Below, in pieces: positions 1 through 7,392 of a DNA stretch of 10,696 bases. Within the stretch, counting starts at the first letter, position 1, and each line of letters begins with the position of its first letter. The stretch is taken from contig JASLXP010000609.1 in assembly GCA_030740295.1 (NCBI GenBank), positions 1 through 10,696 on the forward strand, written 5' to 3'. A program made the translations under genes and the position numbers. This DNA comes from Planctomycetota bacterium (lineage in GTDB: Bacteria > Planctomycetota > PUPC01 > JACPCR01). The notes under the pieces were generated by a model that was not told where the DNA came from, searched no databases, and was given only the letters and a program-made list of their open reading frames with translations.

Positions 1-274
1 GAAAACCCACCTTCACCGGTTTCACAGATTTCAACCACGAACGGACTGTGATCCGTTCATCAAAGAGCGCCGGCTTTTTATAGCGGATGCTGAGTTCGAT
101 CACGGCGAGCAGAAACCCACGTTCCTCCATCGATTTGTAGCTCGAACCGACCGCTTCAAGAAAATCGATGCGCGCCACCTCAAACCACGCGGCATAAGAA
201 GCGTGGTGCGCAATACCCATCTGATCGGTCTCAGAATAACGAACACGGATAGGTGTCTGATGGATCATCGTCAT
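1..274 (-). CDS. Acyl-CoA thioesterase, YbgC/4-hydroxybenzoyl-CoA thioesterase family (5' part only)
   Basis: The first 91 codons of a minus-strand gene whose 3' end lies outside the window. The protein begins MTMIHQTPIRVRYSETD and continues with the hotdog-fold signature ETDQMGIAHHASYAAWFEVAR. Asp17 sits where YbgC and 4-hydroxybenzoyl-CoA thioesterases have their catalytic aspartate, followed by the typical central helix and a first beta strand. Family members are cytosolic homotetramers or dimers of about 130-150 residues that hydrolyse acyl-CoA thioesters, so roughly 40-60 residues are missing. The substrate cannot be read from the sequence. ATG at 274 was chosen; a second in-frame ATG two codons on (268) is possible. 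No Shine-Dalgarno sequence is visible: a heptamer repeat array ends 2 bases from the start codon. Family assignment is secure; specificity is unknown. Confidence 0.9.
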   Translation of the reverse strand, partial: MTMIHQTPIRVRYSETDQMGIAHHASYAAWFEVARIDFLEAVGSSYKSMEERGFLLAVIELSIRYKKPALFDERITVRSWLKSVKPVKVGF

Positions 275-276
275 GG

Positions 277-311
277 GCAATACGTAATGAGTAATTCGTA
301 ATGAGTAATAC
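277..311. repeat. Degenerate tandem heptamer array, GTAATNN x5
   Basis: Five contiguous 7-base units start at 277, 284, 291, 298 and 305. Four begin GTAAT (GTAATGA twice, GTAATTC, GTAATAC) and the first is GCAATAC. The period is exact, while the last two bases of the unit vary. The array ends 2 bases before the thioesterase start codon on the minus strand, so it occupies the position where a ribosome binding site would be expected. Confidence 0.8.
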
Positions 312-348
312 ATATGGCAGCCGTTAGGCCGCAACCAATACAGTGAGA

Positions 349-415
349 GAATTCAGGGAAACAACGAATGAAAAAGAAGAAGGCTTCCAACGAATTCAAG
401 GAAACAACGAATGAA
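349..415. repeat. Two 24-base direct repeats, 43 bases apart
   Basis: Bases 349-372 and 392-415 match at 23 of 24 positions (core GGAAACAACGAATGAA, preceded by GAATTCA with one G/A difference). The intervening DNA is A/G-rich. The pair looks like a local duplication; no transposase or flanking inverted repeat is seen. Confidence 0.7.
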
Positions 416-493
416 GAAGAGGAATATGTTCCTAAGAACTTTCGCCTTCCATTTTTTTGCCTTAAGAAAAAGAAGGCTCTGCACCGTAACCGG

Positions 494-513
494 GTAATGA
501 GTAAGTAAGTAAG
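494..513. repeat. Short GTAA-rich array related to the 277-311 array
   Basis: GTAATGA at 494-500 is identical to units of the 277-311 array and is followed in 7-base register by GTAAGTA (501-507) and AGTAAGA (508-514). It has decayed towards a 4-base GTAA repeat. It lies about 90 bases beyond the 3' end of the membrane-protein gene and is not attached to a start codon. Confidence 0.5.
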
Positions 514-604
514 AGATGGTCGAGGATCATCCCACTATTCCGTTTGGAACCCCAACATCTGGGTACTCGTCATGAAGTTTCTGGGGAGGACAGATAAACG
601 CCAC

Positions 605-2518
605 TCAGTGCCAGAACGCATACATCCTTTGCCCTGTGATCAGCGAAGCAAGGGACCATCCCCCTCCGATCACATAGTCGCCGAGGATCAGGCCCAGGAA
701 GAAAGGCATCCAGGTCCGGTACCCCTTCCCTCCCGAGTAACGGATGATGGCCAGCTTGCAGCACCATCCTATGAAAATCGGAAACCATACCAGGTGCATC
801 GACCAACTCGAAGAAATGGCGTAACCCAGTGCGTGGAATGGAAGGCTTGGAAACACCATCCTGACCATCGGAAGAGCCATGACAACAACGAATCCAAAAA
901 CATGGAAGATGAGACTGGTGTAACTCGCACCGGCCGGATGCTGAAGCCAGTTCGCCAGCCGCCGGTAAGGCCTGCGGGCGTACCAGAGCCCCCCGGTACC
1001 GGAATCGTTGGCGTACCCGAGATGAAGGAGCACCCAGAAGGCAAAAACGCAGGCAACGACAACGGCCAGGATTTGGAGACAGAACAAGGTCCGTTGATTG
1101 GCCCGGGTCACCTGCCCCATCTTGAAGGACTCCAGCGAGTGAGCGACCGGGTGCCCGCGATAGGCCCGGTTAAAACTGTAGAACACGCTGAGAACGCCCA
1201 GACTGTTCGAGTCCATATTATTGGGACCCAGAGTGGAGATGAGCGCTTCGTCCGGCCCGGAGACAGTCAGGTCATGTGCGGGCGGGCCACACACGGCGCG
1301 CATCCTCGCAATACCCATCACGATCCCGAAGTAAAGGAGGAAGAAAATGACGGCCAGGTGCAGGGAAAGACCAGCCCACCAGGCAAAGCCGACTACGCAG
1401 GTAAATCCAAAGAGAGCACCTGCGGACGCAGCGCGGTAGCTGATCGGCTGCCCGGCATCTGAAAGCTCCGTTTCTTTACCCATCACCTTCCTGAACACAT
1501 CCAGCAAATGTCGCCTGGCAATCCATACCGCACCCGCCGCGATAGCCAGGTAGGCGCCGGTCGCCTGGTGCCTGATGCAGCCCCCCGAAAGAAGATGGGA
1601 GTATCCAAGCCAGGAAATTAACACACTCTCCAGCTTCCAGAACAGGAAGAAGAACCAGCACGAAAACATCATGTCCAGAGGCATGAGAAAACTCAGCCCG
1701 ATGGCAAAAGAATAGAAGGACACAGGGAACCAACCGATCGCACTCCAGGGAGGCCCCATCTCGATGAAAAAATTCAGGTGTCTCGATTTCACCGGTATCC
1801 CCGGTATATCCGGGTAAAGATGATGAAGGCCATTGAGAAGGCAGATTCCCCCGGCGATGGCAAAGCCTGCGGCAAAGTGGGAATTCCAGCAAAGCTGCTT
1901 TGGCCGAGTCGCAAGCGCCAGGGGCAGACCGATGATTGGAAAACTGAGCCTCTCGTTCTGCGTCCACTCCTTCAGGAAGATGACGTTCAGACACATGGAC
2001 GTAAAGACCAGTGTGGTAAAGAAGCCGATCCAGGCCAGCACCGGCCGAATCCATGGCAGGTAATTCTCCGGGAAGTAGAGGCTCGATTTGCCGGCCCCGA
2101 AGTTCGTGATCGCCTTCTCTGAATTGACAATGAGGGCCTCCGGAAGCTTGTTCCGAAACATTTCGGTCCACCGATTCTGAGAATCGGCGAGATAGGAATG
2201 GTGAGTGAGGATTGGAGTCACCGCCTGAATCATGTCCGCCCCAGACATGGCCGAGGCCATACAGAGCATGGAATAAATGGCGACAAGCTCCGCAGGCCGA
2301 AATTCCTGCCCGGGCCGCAGCCTTCGGATGAGGCTGTTGAAGGCCCCAATCACCACCATCCACAGGATCACATTGAAGAACAGAGCAATGGTAGTGGGCT
2401 TCCCTGCAGAAGCGTAGAGCTCCGCCTTCACGATCCAAAGGCAGTTGACCGGAATGATCAGAAGAGCAAGAAGGATAGCCCGGGCTCTGATCCCGCTTTT
2501 TGAATCAGGCTTACTCAC
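605..2518 (-). CDS. Polytopic membrane protein, DUF6785/DUF6784 (OPT-transporter-like)
   Basis: A 637-residue integral inner-membrane protein with about 12-14 hydrophobic segments, for example residues 11-30, 43-62, 158-181, 213-232, 255-303, 363-404, 480-500, 530-555, 575-592 and 603-625. Features recalled from the DUF6785/DUF6784 family are the N-terminal 'IIPVNCLWIVKAEL', the following 'PTTIALFFNV', the motif NERLSFPIIGLPLAL (residues 188-202) and a conserved loop GPDEALISTLGPNNMDSN (421-438). The family is related to oligopeptide transporters and is common in Planctomycetes, Verrucomicrobia-like and Hydrogenedentes-like genomes; a transport role is inferred, with unknown substrate. The start is GTG at 2518 (following residues SKPDSKSG); no nearby ATG fits and no clear Shine-Dalgarno sequence is present. 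The AraC/XylR-like regulator lies 169 bases upstream on the same strand and is its likely controller. Length and reading frame are intact. Confidence 0.85.
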   Translation of the reverse strand: MSKPDSKSGIRARAILLALLIIPVNCLWIVKAELYASAGKPTTIALFFNVILWMVVIGAFNSLIRRLRPGQEFRPAELVAIYSMLCMASAMSGADMIQAVTPILTHHSYLADSQNRWTEMFRNKLPEALIVNSEKAITNFGAGKSSLYFPENYLPWIRPVLAWIGFFTTLVFTSMCLNVIFLKEWTQNERLSFPIIGLPLALATRPKQLCWNSHFAAGFAIAGGICLLNGLHHLYPDIPGIPVKSRHLNFFIEMGPPWSAIGWFPVSFYSFAIGLSFLMPLDMMFSCWFFFLFWKLESVLISWLGYSHLLSGGCIRHQATGAYLAIAAGAVWIARRHLLDVFRKVMGKETELSDAGQPISYRAASAGALFGFTCVVGFAWWAGLSLHLAVIFFLLYFGIVMGIARMRAVCGPPAHDLTVSGPDEALISTLGPNNMDSNSLGVLSVFYSFNRAYRGHPVAHSLESFKMGQVTRANQRTLFCLQILAVVVACVFAFWVLLHLGYANDSGTGGLWYARRPYRRLANWLQHPAGASYTSLIFHVFGFVVVMALPMVRMVFPSLPFHALGYAISSSWSMHLVWFPIFIGWCCKLAIIRYSGGKGYRTWMPFFLGLILGDYVIGGGWSLASLITGQRMYAFWH

Positions 2519-2583
2519 GATGCCAGGACAGGCAGGTAGACGGTAGAGAAAATGGAGAATCCGTAAGTCTATTCCCGCAGACC

Positions 2584-2624
2584 AAATTGTGCCTGCGCGA
2601 GATAGTGCCCGTTTGCGCCAATTT
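2584..2624. promoter_or_regulatory. Candidate operator upstream of the membrane-protein gene
   Basis: AAATTG (2584-2589) and CAATTT (2619-2624) form an inverted pair. Inside it GTGCC recurs at 2589 and 2605, and TGCGC at 2594 and 2614. Repeats spaced 16-20 bases apart suit the two helix-turn-helix units of AraC-family proteins, and the element lies 66-106 bases upstream of the GTG start. This is pattern evidence only; no convincing -35/-10 pair was identified beside it. Confidence 0.25.
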
Positions 2625-2687
2625 CAGTGACTTTTGACGACATTCGAGAGCTGGCTTTCTGCCGAGAAGCTGAGATTTCGGGCTCTC

Positions 2688-3881
2688 TCAAGTCCGATGC
2701 TTCAACCGATACTCTCTTGGACTCATGCCGAAGGCTTTGCGGAAGGCGCGGTGGAGATAGTGCTTTGATGCGAAGCCGATTTCGGGGGCGAGGGCGGTAA
2801 TGGAGCGGTCGGTCGAGACGAGCAACTCGCAGCAGCGTTCGAGGCGTTTACGCAGGAGCTCTTTGTTTACGGTGCGGCCGACTTCCCGGCGGAAGCGGCG
2901 TTCGAGTTTCCGGCGTGAAACACTTGCCGAGCGGGCGATGTCATCGACGGTTATCGGGCTTTCCAGGTTGTCCCACATGAAACGGAGCGCATTGGCGACA
3001 ATGAGGTCCTTCACTGCAAGGACGTCTGTGCTGCGTCGCACTTCAATGCCCTTCGGGGCTATCAGCACCGGTTCATCCGGCGGCGGCTGACCGCTCGTCA
3101 ATCGGTGGAGCAGTCGAACGGCCTCGGCGCCCTGCCGATGGTGATCGGGATCGATGCTGGACAGCGTGATGGGCGCGCACTCGCATTGCAGCCGGCTGTT
3201 TCCCAGTCCAAGCACGGCGACCTCTTCCGGCACGCTCAGCTCTGCAATACGACACATGGCGCAGATGGTGCCGGCCATGACGTCATGATAGGCAAGAATC
3301 CCGACAGGCATCGGCAGGGAACGAATCCATTTCTCGAATTGACGCTGTCTCTTGCGCCGAACGGCCGAGGTCGATTCCTCTGATTTATATCGCAGAAGAT
3401 GGCAGGTTTTTTCTCTTTCGTGTGTGCGCCTTTCAAAACTTTTGTACATCGACCTTGCGCCAGCCCACGGGTCATGCCCGATGTACGCCAGGTGTCGAAA
3501 GCCGCGTTCGACGAAGTGGTCCGCGGCCAGGCGACCGGTGGCCTGCTGGTCTTCCGTGACCATCGGAGTGCCGGGGATGTCCCCCATAGCTCCTGCCGCG
3601 CCTGTCCCGATACCCACGATCTGGCAATTTGCAGCCTGTAAATCCTTGATCAGACCTGATCCATACCTCGCTGAGGAATCGACGATTGCCAGTTCGGGCG
3701 AGATGCCCGGCGGAATCTCCCCGCCATAATATCGAAGATCGATGACCGACCACTCCAGGTCACGTGCCGTATCCAGAATCCCAAGCATCAAAGCTTCGTC
3801 AGGGCTACGCAACGAAAGCAGAAGGGTCGTTCCACTCTGGCTCTTCGTTGTGGCTGGTTTTGCTTTCTTCATCCTGGCCAT
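2688..3881 (-). CDS. AraC-family regulator with LacI/PBP-like sensor domain (XylR-like)
   Basis: A cytosolic transcription regulator of 397 residues from the chosen start (positions below count from there). An N-terminal periplasmic-binding-protein-like sensor domain spans about 18-275. It contains 'ATGRLAADHFVERGFRHLAY' (114-133), 'GILAYHDVMAG' (about 194-204), 'VPEEVAVLGLGN' (217-228) and 'LSSIDPD' (240-246), all typical of LacI/XylR sugar-sensing domains. The C-terminal AraC domain has two helix-turn-helix units, about 310-330 (ITVDDIARSASVSRRKLERR) and 359-381 (ITALAPEIGFASKHYLHRAF), ending in the usual 'FGMSPREYR'. Proteins of this design usually bind a sugar or sugar acid and activate neighbouring uptake or breakdown genes; the ligand cannot be read here. 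An in-frame TTG at 3893 exists, but ATG at 3881 has GGGA about 8 bases upstream and is preferred; ATG at 3872 is also possible. The lysine-rich first 17 residues may be a flexible tail. It precedes the membrane-protein gene on the same strand. Confidence 0.9.
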   Translation of the reverse strand: MARMKKAKPATTKSQSGTTLLLSLRSPDEALMLGILDTARDLEWSVIDLRYYGGEIPPGISPELAIVDSSARYGSGLIKDLQAANCQIVGIGTGAAGAMGDIPGTPMVTEDQQATGRLAADHFVERGFRHLAYIGHDPWAGARSMYKSFERRTHEREKTCHLLRYKSEESTSAVRRKRQRQFEKWIRSLPMPVGILAYHDVMAGTICAMCRIAELSVPEEVAVLGLGNSRLQCECAPITLSSIDPDHHRQGAEAVRLLHRLTSGQPPPDEPVLIAPKGIEVRRSTDVLAVKDLIVANALRFMWDNLESPITVDDIARSASVSRRKLERRFRREVGRTVNKELLRKRLERCCELLVSTDRSITALAPEIGFASKHYLHRAFRKAFGMSPREYRLKHRT

Positions 3882-4049
3882 GGTGTTTCCCAAACCGATG
3901 CTACCGGGAAGCTGATGCTAACGCTAAACGAGGTCGGGAGAGCGAGTCGTCATCGGTAATGTTACGTTGAAAGTTCTGCGTCTTCGCTGGCAGCGATCTT
4001 CCCCGACGAATTCCGATGCTCGAGCTGGTGTTCGACAGTCACACCATTC

Positions 4050-4934
4050 TCAATTGGCGGTTCTCACTTCATCGGCCAGTTCCGGATATCTCACGCCGTC
4101 CGTCACTTCGAGCACCTGGCGCATCTCCTTTACATCGTGCATTCGCAGGATGTGTGCACCTTTGCACGCGCAGAGCGCTACCGAAGCTGCCGTGCCAAAA
4201 ATCCGATCCTCGGGTTGAAGTCCGGTCATATGACCGATGAATGACTTCCTGGACGGCCCAACCAGTATCGGTCGACCGAGCCGCTGGAGTGTCTCCAGGT
4301 GGAGCAGAATCTCGAGATTCTGTCGATGCCTTTTCGCGAAGCCAATGCCAGGGTCGATGATGATGGCTTCTTCATCGACACCAGCCCTGACTCCAATTTC
4401 GATGCTGTCTTGAAGGTAGCGGCAGACTTCGCCTGTCAGGTCTTCGTAGTTTGTATCTACATTCATCGTCTTCGGTGTGCCACGGATATGCATCAGGACC
4501 GCAGCCGCGCCGTGAGCCGCGGTAACTTTGGCCATGTCTGCATCCCCCTGGAACCCGGTGATGTCATTCACGATGTCGGCGCCGGCTTTCAAAGCGGCAT
4601 CGGCTACGACGGCTTTGCTGGTGTCTATGGAGATCGGCAACTGGGTCTCCGCTCGAAGGGCTTCAATCACCGGAACGACCCGCCGGATCTCCTCATCCGC
4701 ATCCACGGGGTCTGAGCCCGGCCTGGTTGATTCCGCGCCGAAGTCCAGCATGTCCGCGCCGTCTTCTTCCAGCCTCAATGCCTGGCTTGCCGCGGCATCG
4801 ACTTCCAGGAATTTGCCGCCGTCGGAAAAAGAATCCGGCGTCACATTGACGATACCCATCAAGAGGGTCCTCTTACCTAACGCAAGGGAATGACGGGCGA
4901 ATGGCACCGTAAATTCAGGTCGTGCGACGATCAT
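4050..4934 (-). CDS. folP: Dihydropteroate synthase
   Basis: A cytosolic folate-pathway enzyme that joins p-aminobenzoate to 6-hydroxymethyl-dihydropterin pyrophosphate to give dihydropteroate; this is the sulfonamide target. Of 294 residues, the family motifs appear in order: NVTPDSFSDGG (30-40), GAESTRPG (66-73), SIDTSK (102-107), VNDITG (122-127), DPGIGFAKRHRQNLEIL (194-210), VGPSRKSFIG (225-234, with the catalytic-loop Arg229/Lys230) and RMHDV (264-268, usually R-V-H-D). All key pterin- and pyrophosphate-binding positions look intact, and the length is normal for the family (about 270-290). The ATG at 4934 overlaps the comF stop codon (ATGA, 4931-4934), and the sequence before it (AAGACAA) is only weakly Shine-Dalgarno-like, so translation is probably coupled to the upstream gene. 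It is the last gene of a kinase-comF-folP operon; no strong T-tailed terminator follows the stop. Confidence 0.97.
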   Translation of the reverse strand: MIVARPEFTVPFARHSLALGKRTLLMGIVNVTPDSFSDGGKFLEVDAAASQALRLEEDGADMLDFGAESTRPGSDPVDADEEIRRVVPVIEALRAETQLPISIDTSKAVVADAALKAGADIVNDITGFQGDADMAKVTAAHGAAAVLMHIRGTPKTMNVDTNYEDLTGEVCRYLQDSIEIGVRAGVDEEAIIIDPGIGFAKRHRQNLEILLHLETLQRLGRPILVGPSRKSFIGHMTGLQPEDRIFGTAASVALCACKGAHILRMHDVKEMRQVLEVTDGVRYPELADEVRTAN

Positions 4935-5821
4935 TTGTCTTGAACAGTGTCAGGAAGGGCTGGAAGGGCGGCCGACGGATTACGCATCAACGCGCGCGCG
5001 ACGGTCAACACGAACACTTCCTCCGCCCCTGCCTCATAAAGCACGCGAGCGCATTCCGAGCAGGTAGTACCGGTGGTCATCACATCATCGACAAGCAGTA
5101 CTGTCTTGTCTTTGACAGCGTCAGGTTTCTTCACCTCAATCGATCCTGCGATGTTCTTCAGCCGATCGCTGCGGGCAAGGCGGACCTGTGGCTGCGTGTG
5201 ACGAGTCTTTTTCAGCGAGTTCGAGACTGGCACGCCGAATTGGGAGGCCATGTTGCTCGCAAGAAGTGCCGCCTGGTTGTAGCTGCGGGCAAGGTGCTTA
5301 AACCAATGCATAGGCGCAGGCACGATGACGTCTACTTTGGCCAGCCAGTACAGGCTGGCCAGATGATCGGCAAGAAAAACAGCGAAATAACTCGCAATCA
5401 ACGGCTTTCGCTCGAACTTGAGCTTCAGCAGAAGATCCCGGGTCACGGTTGAATACTGGAGAGGTGCAGAAGCCTGCGAGAATTGAAGCGGATGCCGTTT
5501 ACATTCTGCACAACGCTGTTCACGAGCGCTGTATTCGCCGACCGGCTTACCACATTCTTCGCAGCGTGAGCCCTCAATAAAGCTCAGTTGGTCCCGGCAG
5601 AAGTCGCACAGGAAATGCTCACCAGTGAGCGCCTCTTCACAGGCCAGGCAATGGTTCGGCAGGACGATGTCAAGCACGGCAGTGAGAGCATGTTTTGCCA
5701 GATAGGCCGGTTTCATGATGAGTGGTATGTAGAAACGCAAGGCATGCGTGTCAAAGAAAACCGCGGATGGCAGTGGCAAGGAAAGAAGGCCAGCATTCGC
5801 GATTCTCTCATCCGCGGTCAT
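4931..5821 (-). CDS. comF: ComF-family phosphoribosyltransferase with zinc-ribbon N terminus
   Basis: A 296-residue type I phosphoribosyltransferase-fold protein of the ComF/GntX family, linked to natural DNA uptake in bacteria such as Bacillus and Haemophilus; its exact reaction is not settled. Two CxxC pairs (Cys58/61 with Cys72/75) and a second set (Cys87/90 with Cys104/107) form the zinc-ribbon region. The middle carries VDVIVPAPMHWFKHLARSYN (163-182) and the PRPP-binding loop VLLVDDVMTTGTT (241-253). The upstream ATG at 5821 has GGAG just before it and overlaps the kinase stop (ATGA, 5818-5821), so it is preferred. It gives an N-terminal extension of about 35 residues relative to usual ComF proteins (220-250 residues). 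An internal ATG at 5716 (MKPAYLAKHALT) would give a standard length but has no ribosome binding site. It overlaps folP by 4 bases downstream. No other competence gene is in the window. Confidence 0.92.
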   Translation of the reverse strand: MTADERIANAGLLSLPLPSAVFFDTHALRFYIPLIMKPAYLAKHALTAVLDIVLPNHCLACEEALTGEHFLCDFCRDQLSFIEGSRCEECGKPVGEYSAREQRCAECKRHPLQFSQASAPLQYSTVTRDLLLKLKFERKPLIASYFAVFLADHLASLYWLAKVDVIVPAPMHWFKHLARSYNQAALLASNMASQFGVPVSNSLKKTRHTQPQVRLARSDRLKNIAGSIEVKKPDAVKDKTVLLVDDVMTTGTTCSECARVLYEAGAEEVFVLTVARALMRNPSAALPALPDTVQDK

Positions 5822-7386
5822 TCTCCGGACTGCGGAAACTTGACCGTAAAGACCGTTCCCTCTCCTTCTTCACTCGCGCATTCAATCTCACCTTCCATCT
5901 CCTGAATCACGGAACGAGTGATGGACAGTCCGAGGCCGAAACCGCCACGCTTGCGTGAGAAGAAAGGTTCAAAAATCTGTGTGAGGTCTTCTTCATCGAT
6001 GCCTGTCCCCGTGTCCGCGACCTGGATACATACCTGACCGTCGGCAAGCTTTGTGGTCAGGGCAAGGACACTCTCACGATTCGTGTCGCTCATCGCCTCT
6101 ACCGCGTTGAGAATCAGATTAAGAAATGCCTCATGCAGATGGTCGGAATCGGCGGTCACCTCCGGCAGGCTTTCCGCAAGATTAAGCACGACCGATACGT
6201 CTCTCGTTTCCGGCGAAACAAAAGCCACTGCACGTTCCAGCAGCCGGTTCACGTCTACTGATTCCTGGCGAAGCTCGCGTCCACCGGCGAACGTCAGCAG
6301 CTCGTGAACTTGCCGGTCAATACGCTCTGACTCCTCCAGAATAATCCGGAGCCCCTTCTCCATTCGCTCGCGGCGCTCAGGCGGCTCGATGTGCTGCACT
6401 TCCGCCTCGATCATCTGTGCATAGCCCTTCATCGGGCCAAGTGGGTTCTTTATCTGATGCGCTACCGACAGCACCACCTCGCCGATGAGCGCCTCGCGTT
6501 CCGTAATGCGCTGGGCCTCGCGGGCCGCCAGCAGTTCAGACTCCAACTGGCGTGATCTTTCTTCCGCCGCCTTGAGGTTGGGCGAAAGCAGACGGGTGAC
6601 GCTTGCCTCAATTTCTTCCCGCAGCAATACCGCCATGATGGCCGCGGCCAGCGCGGTCGCCCCAGCAGTCAGGCTGACAATGACGAGCGGCTCGCCGCTC
6701 TCGACTTGTGCCACTTTGTGGGCGACCCACACGCCCACGACTCCCGGCACGATGGCCATCACCAGGAACATTGGGATCCGGCCGAAGCTTTCATCCTTGA
6801 GTGATGTGCGGGCCAGGATCAAGACGCCTATGGTGCACCACGCTTCAATGGCCACCGCGGAGGGAAAGAAGAACCGCTCAGGCATGGCTTCCGACACCAG
6901 GGCAATCACCAGCAGAATGGGCAGGAGAAAATGGAACTGAACCCACTCGGTTTCTTTGAATTTACGGAATTCCGGTGCCGCAACAGCAGTACTGGCAAGG
7001 AGCAGGGCGACAGGCCAGTTTGCCCATTGCCGTGGCGGATAATCCCGAAACGAAATACTGAATTCGGGCAGCCATTCCCATGCCCAGTCAGATGCCCCGA
7101 TGCAGGCGGCGGCCACAGGAACGACCAGGCAGAGCCCCCCGGCATTCACCATGCGTTCTCGCAGCAAGGCAAAGGCTGCGCACAGCGTGAACGCGCAGAC
7201 CAATGAGCCAAGAGCGAGGCCCTCCCATTTTCCCTCATAGCCTTCCATGGCCCTCGAACATGAGCGCAGCAACAACGTCAGCGACAACGCGACCAGGCAC
7301 CATGCGCCGGGCGTTCGCCGGGCAAGCGATAGCGCTTTGGAGGAGATAAGTGCGTGAATGAAAACTGCAAGAGCGGATAGATTCAC
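5818..7386 (-). CDS. Membrane-bound sensor histidine kinase
   Basis: A 522-residue sensor kinase of the inner membrane. The N-terminal 255 residues hold about 7-8 hydrophobic segments (for example 27-42, 54-76, 82-98, 122-138, 151-167, 174-193, 204-223, 232-254) with short loops and no periplasmic sensor domain, HAMP or PAS. A predicted coiled coil (about 265-300) leads into the H-box VLSVAHQIKNPLGPMKGY with phospho-acceptor His310. The ATPase domain has the N-box LNLILNAVEAM (Asn427), G1 DTGTGID (458-464), F-box FEPFFSRKRGG and G2 GFGLGL (482-487). All catalytic boxes are present. The start is GTG at 7386, the only usable start before an in-frame upstream stop; there is no Shine-Dalgarno sequence, and a heptamer array ends 6 bases upstream. 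It leads an operon with comF and folP through ATGA overlaps. No response regulator is in the window, so the partner is unknown. Confidence 0.92.
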   Translation of the reverse strand: MNLSALAVFIHALISSKALSLARRTPGAWCLVALSLTLLLRSCSRAMEGYEGKWEGLALGSLVCAFTLCAAFALLRERMVNAGGLCLVVPVAAACIGASDWAWEWLPEFSISFRDYPPRQWANWPVALLLASTAVAAPEFRKFKETEWVQFHFLLPILLVIALVSEAMPERFFFPSAVAIEAWCTIGVLILARTSLKDESFGRIPMFLVMAIVPGVVGVWVAHKVAQVESGEPLVIVSLTAGATALAAAIMAVLLREEIEASVTRLLSPNLKAAEERSRQLESELLAAREAQRITEREALIGEVVLSVAHQIKNPLGPMKGYAQMIEAEVQHIEPPERRERMEKGLRIILEESERIDRQVHELLTFAGGRELRQESVDVNRLLERAVAFVSPETRDVSVVLNLAESLPEVTADSDHLHEAFLNLILNAVEAMSDTNRESVLALTTKLADGQVCIQVADTGTGIDEEDLTQIFEPFFSRKRGGFGLGLSITRSVIQEMEGEIECASEEGEGTVFTVKFPQSGE

Positions 7387-7392
7387 GGAAGA

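Larger units (their letters stand above)
275..604. other. Gene-free interval with repeats
   Basis: This 330-base gap separates the thioesterase start from the end of the DUF6785-type gene. It holds a heptamer array (277-311), a pair of 24-base direct repeats (349-372 and 392-415) and a second short GTAA-rich array (494-513). The motif AAGAAGGCT occurs twice, near 375 and 472. The remaining sequence, 514-604, shows no recognisable gene, RNA or clear terminator. Confidence 0.6.

Noticed and set aside
277..311. CRISPR or iteron interpretation of the heptamer arrays
   Set aside because: The units are contiguous with no spacers and too short for CRISPR repeats; no cas, rep or dnaA gene is nearby to support an iteron origin.
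368..508. A 46-codon plus-strand ORF starting MKKKKASNEFKETTNEEEE
   Set aside because: It is built from the 24-base direct repeats and A/G-rich DNA, ends inside the GTAA array and has only a weak, distant AGGGAA upstream, so it is more likely a by-product of repeats than a gene.
572..1462. Long plus-strand open frame (296 codons) and a minus-strand frame 1476-2438
   Set aside because: Both overlap the DUF6785-type gene; their translations are Pro/Arg/Glu-rich or Cys/His-rich without domain character, whereas the 605-2518 frame gives a clear polytopic membrane protein.
3917..3928. GCTAACGCTAAA direct repeat upstream of the regulator as an autoregulatory site
   Set aside because: Only two 5-base units; too short to distinguish from chance.
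3984..3996. TCGCTGGCAGCGA palindrome between folP and the regulator as a folP terminator
   Set aside because: The loop would be too small for more than a 4-bp stem and no T-run follows on the minus strand.
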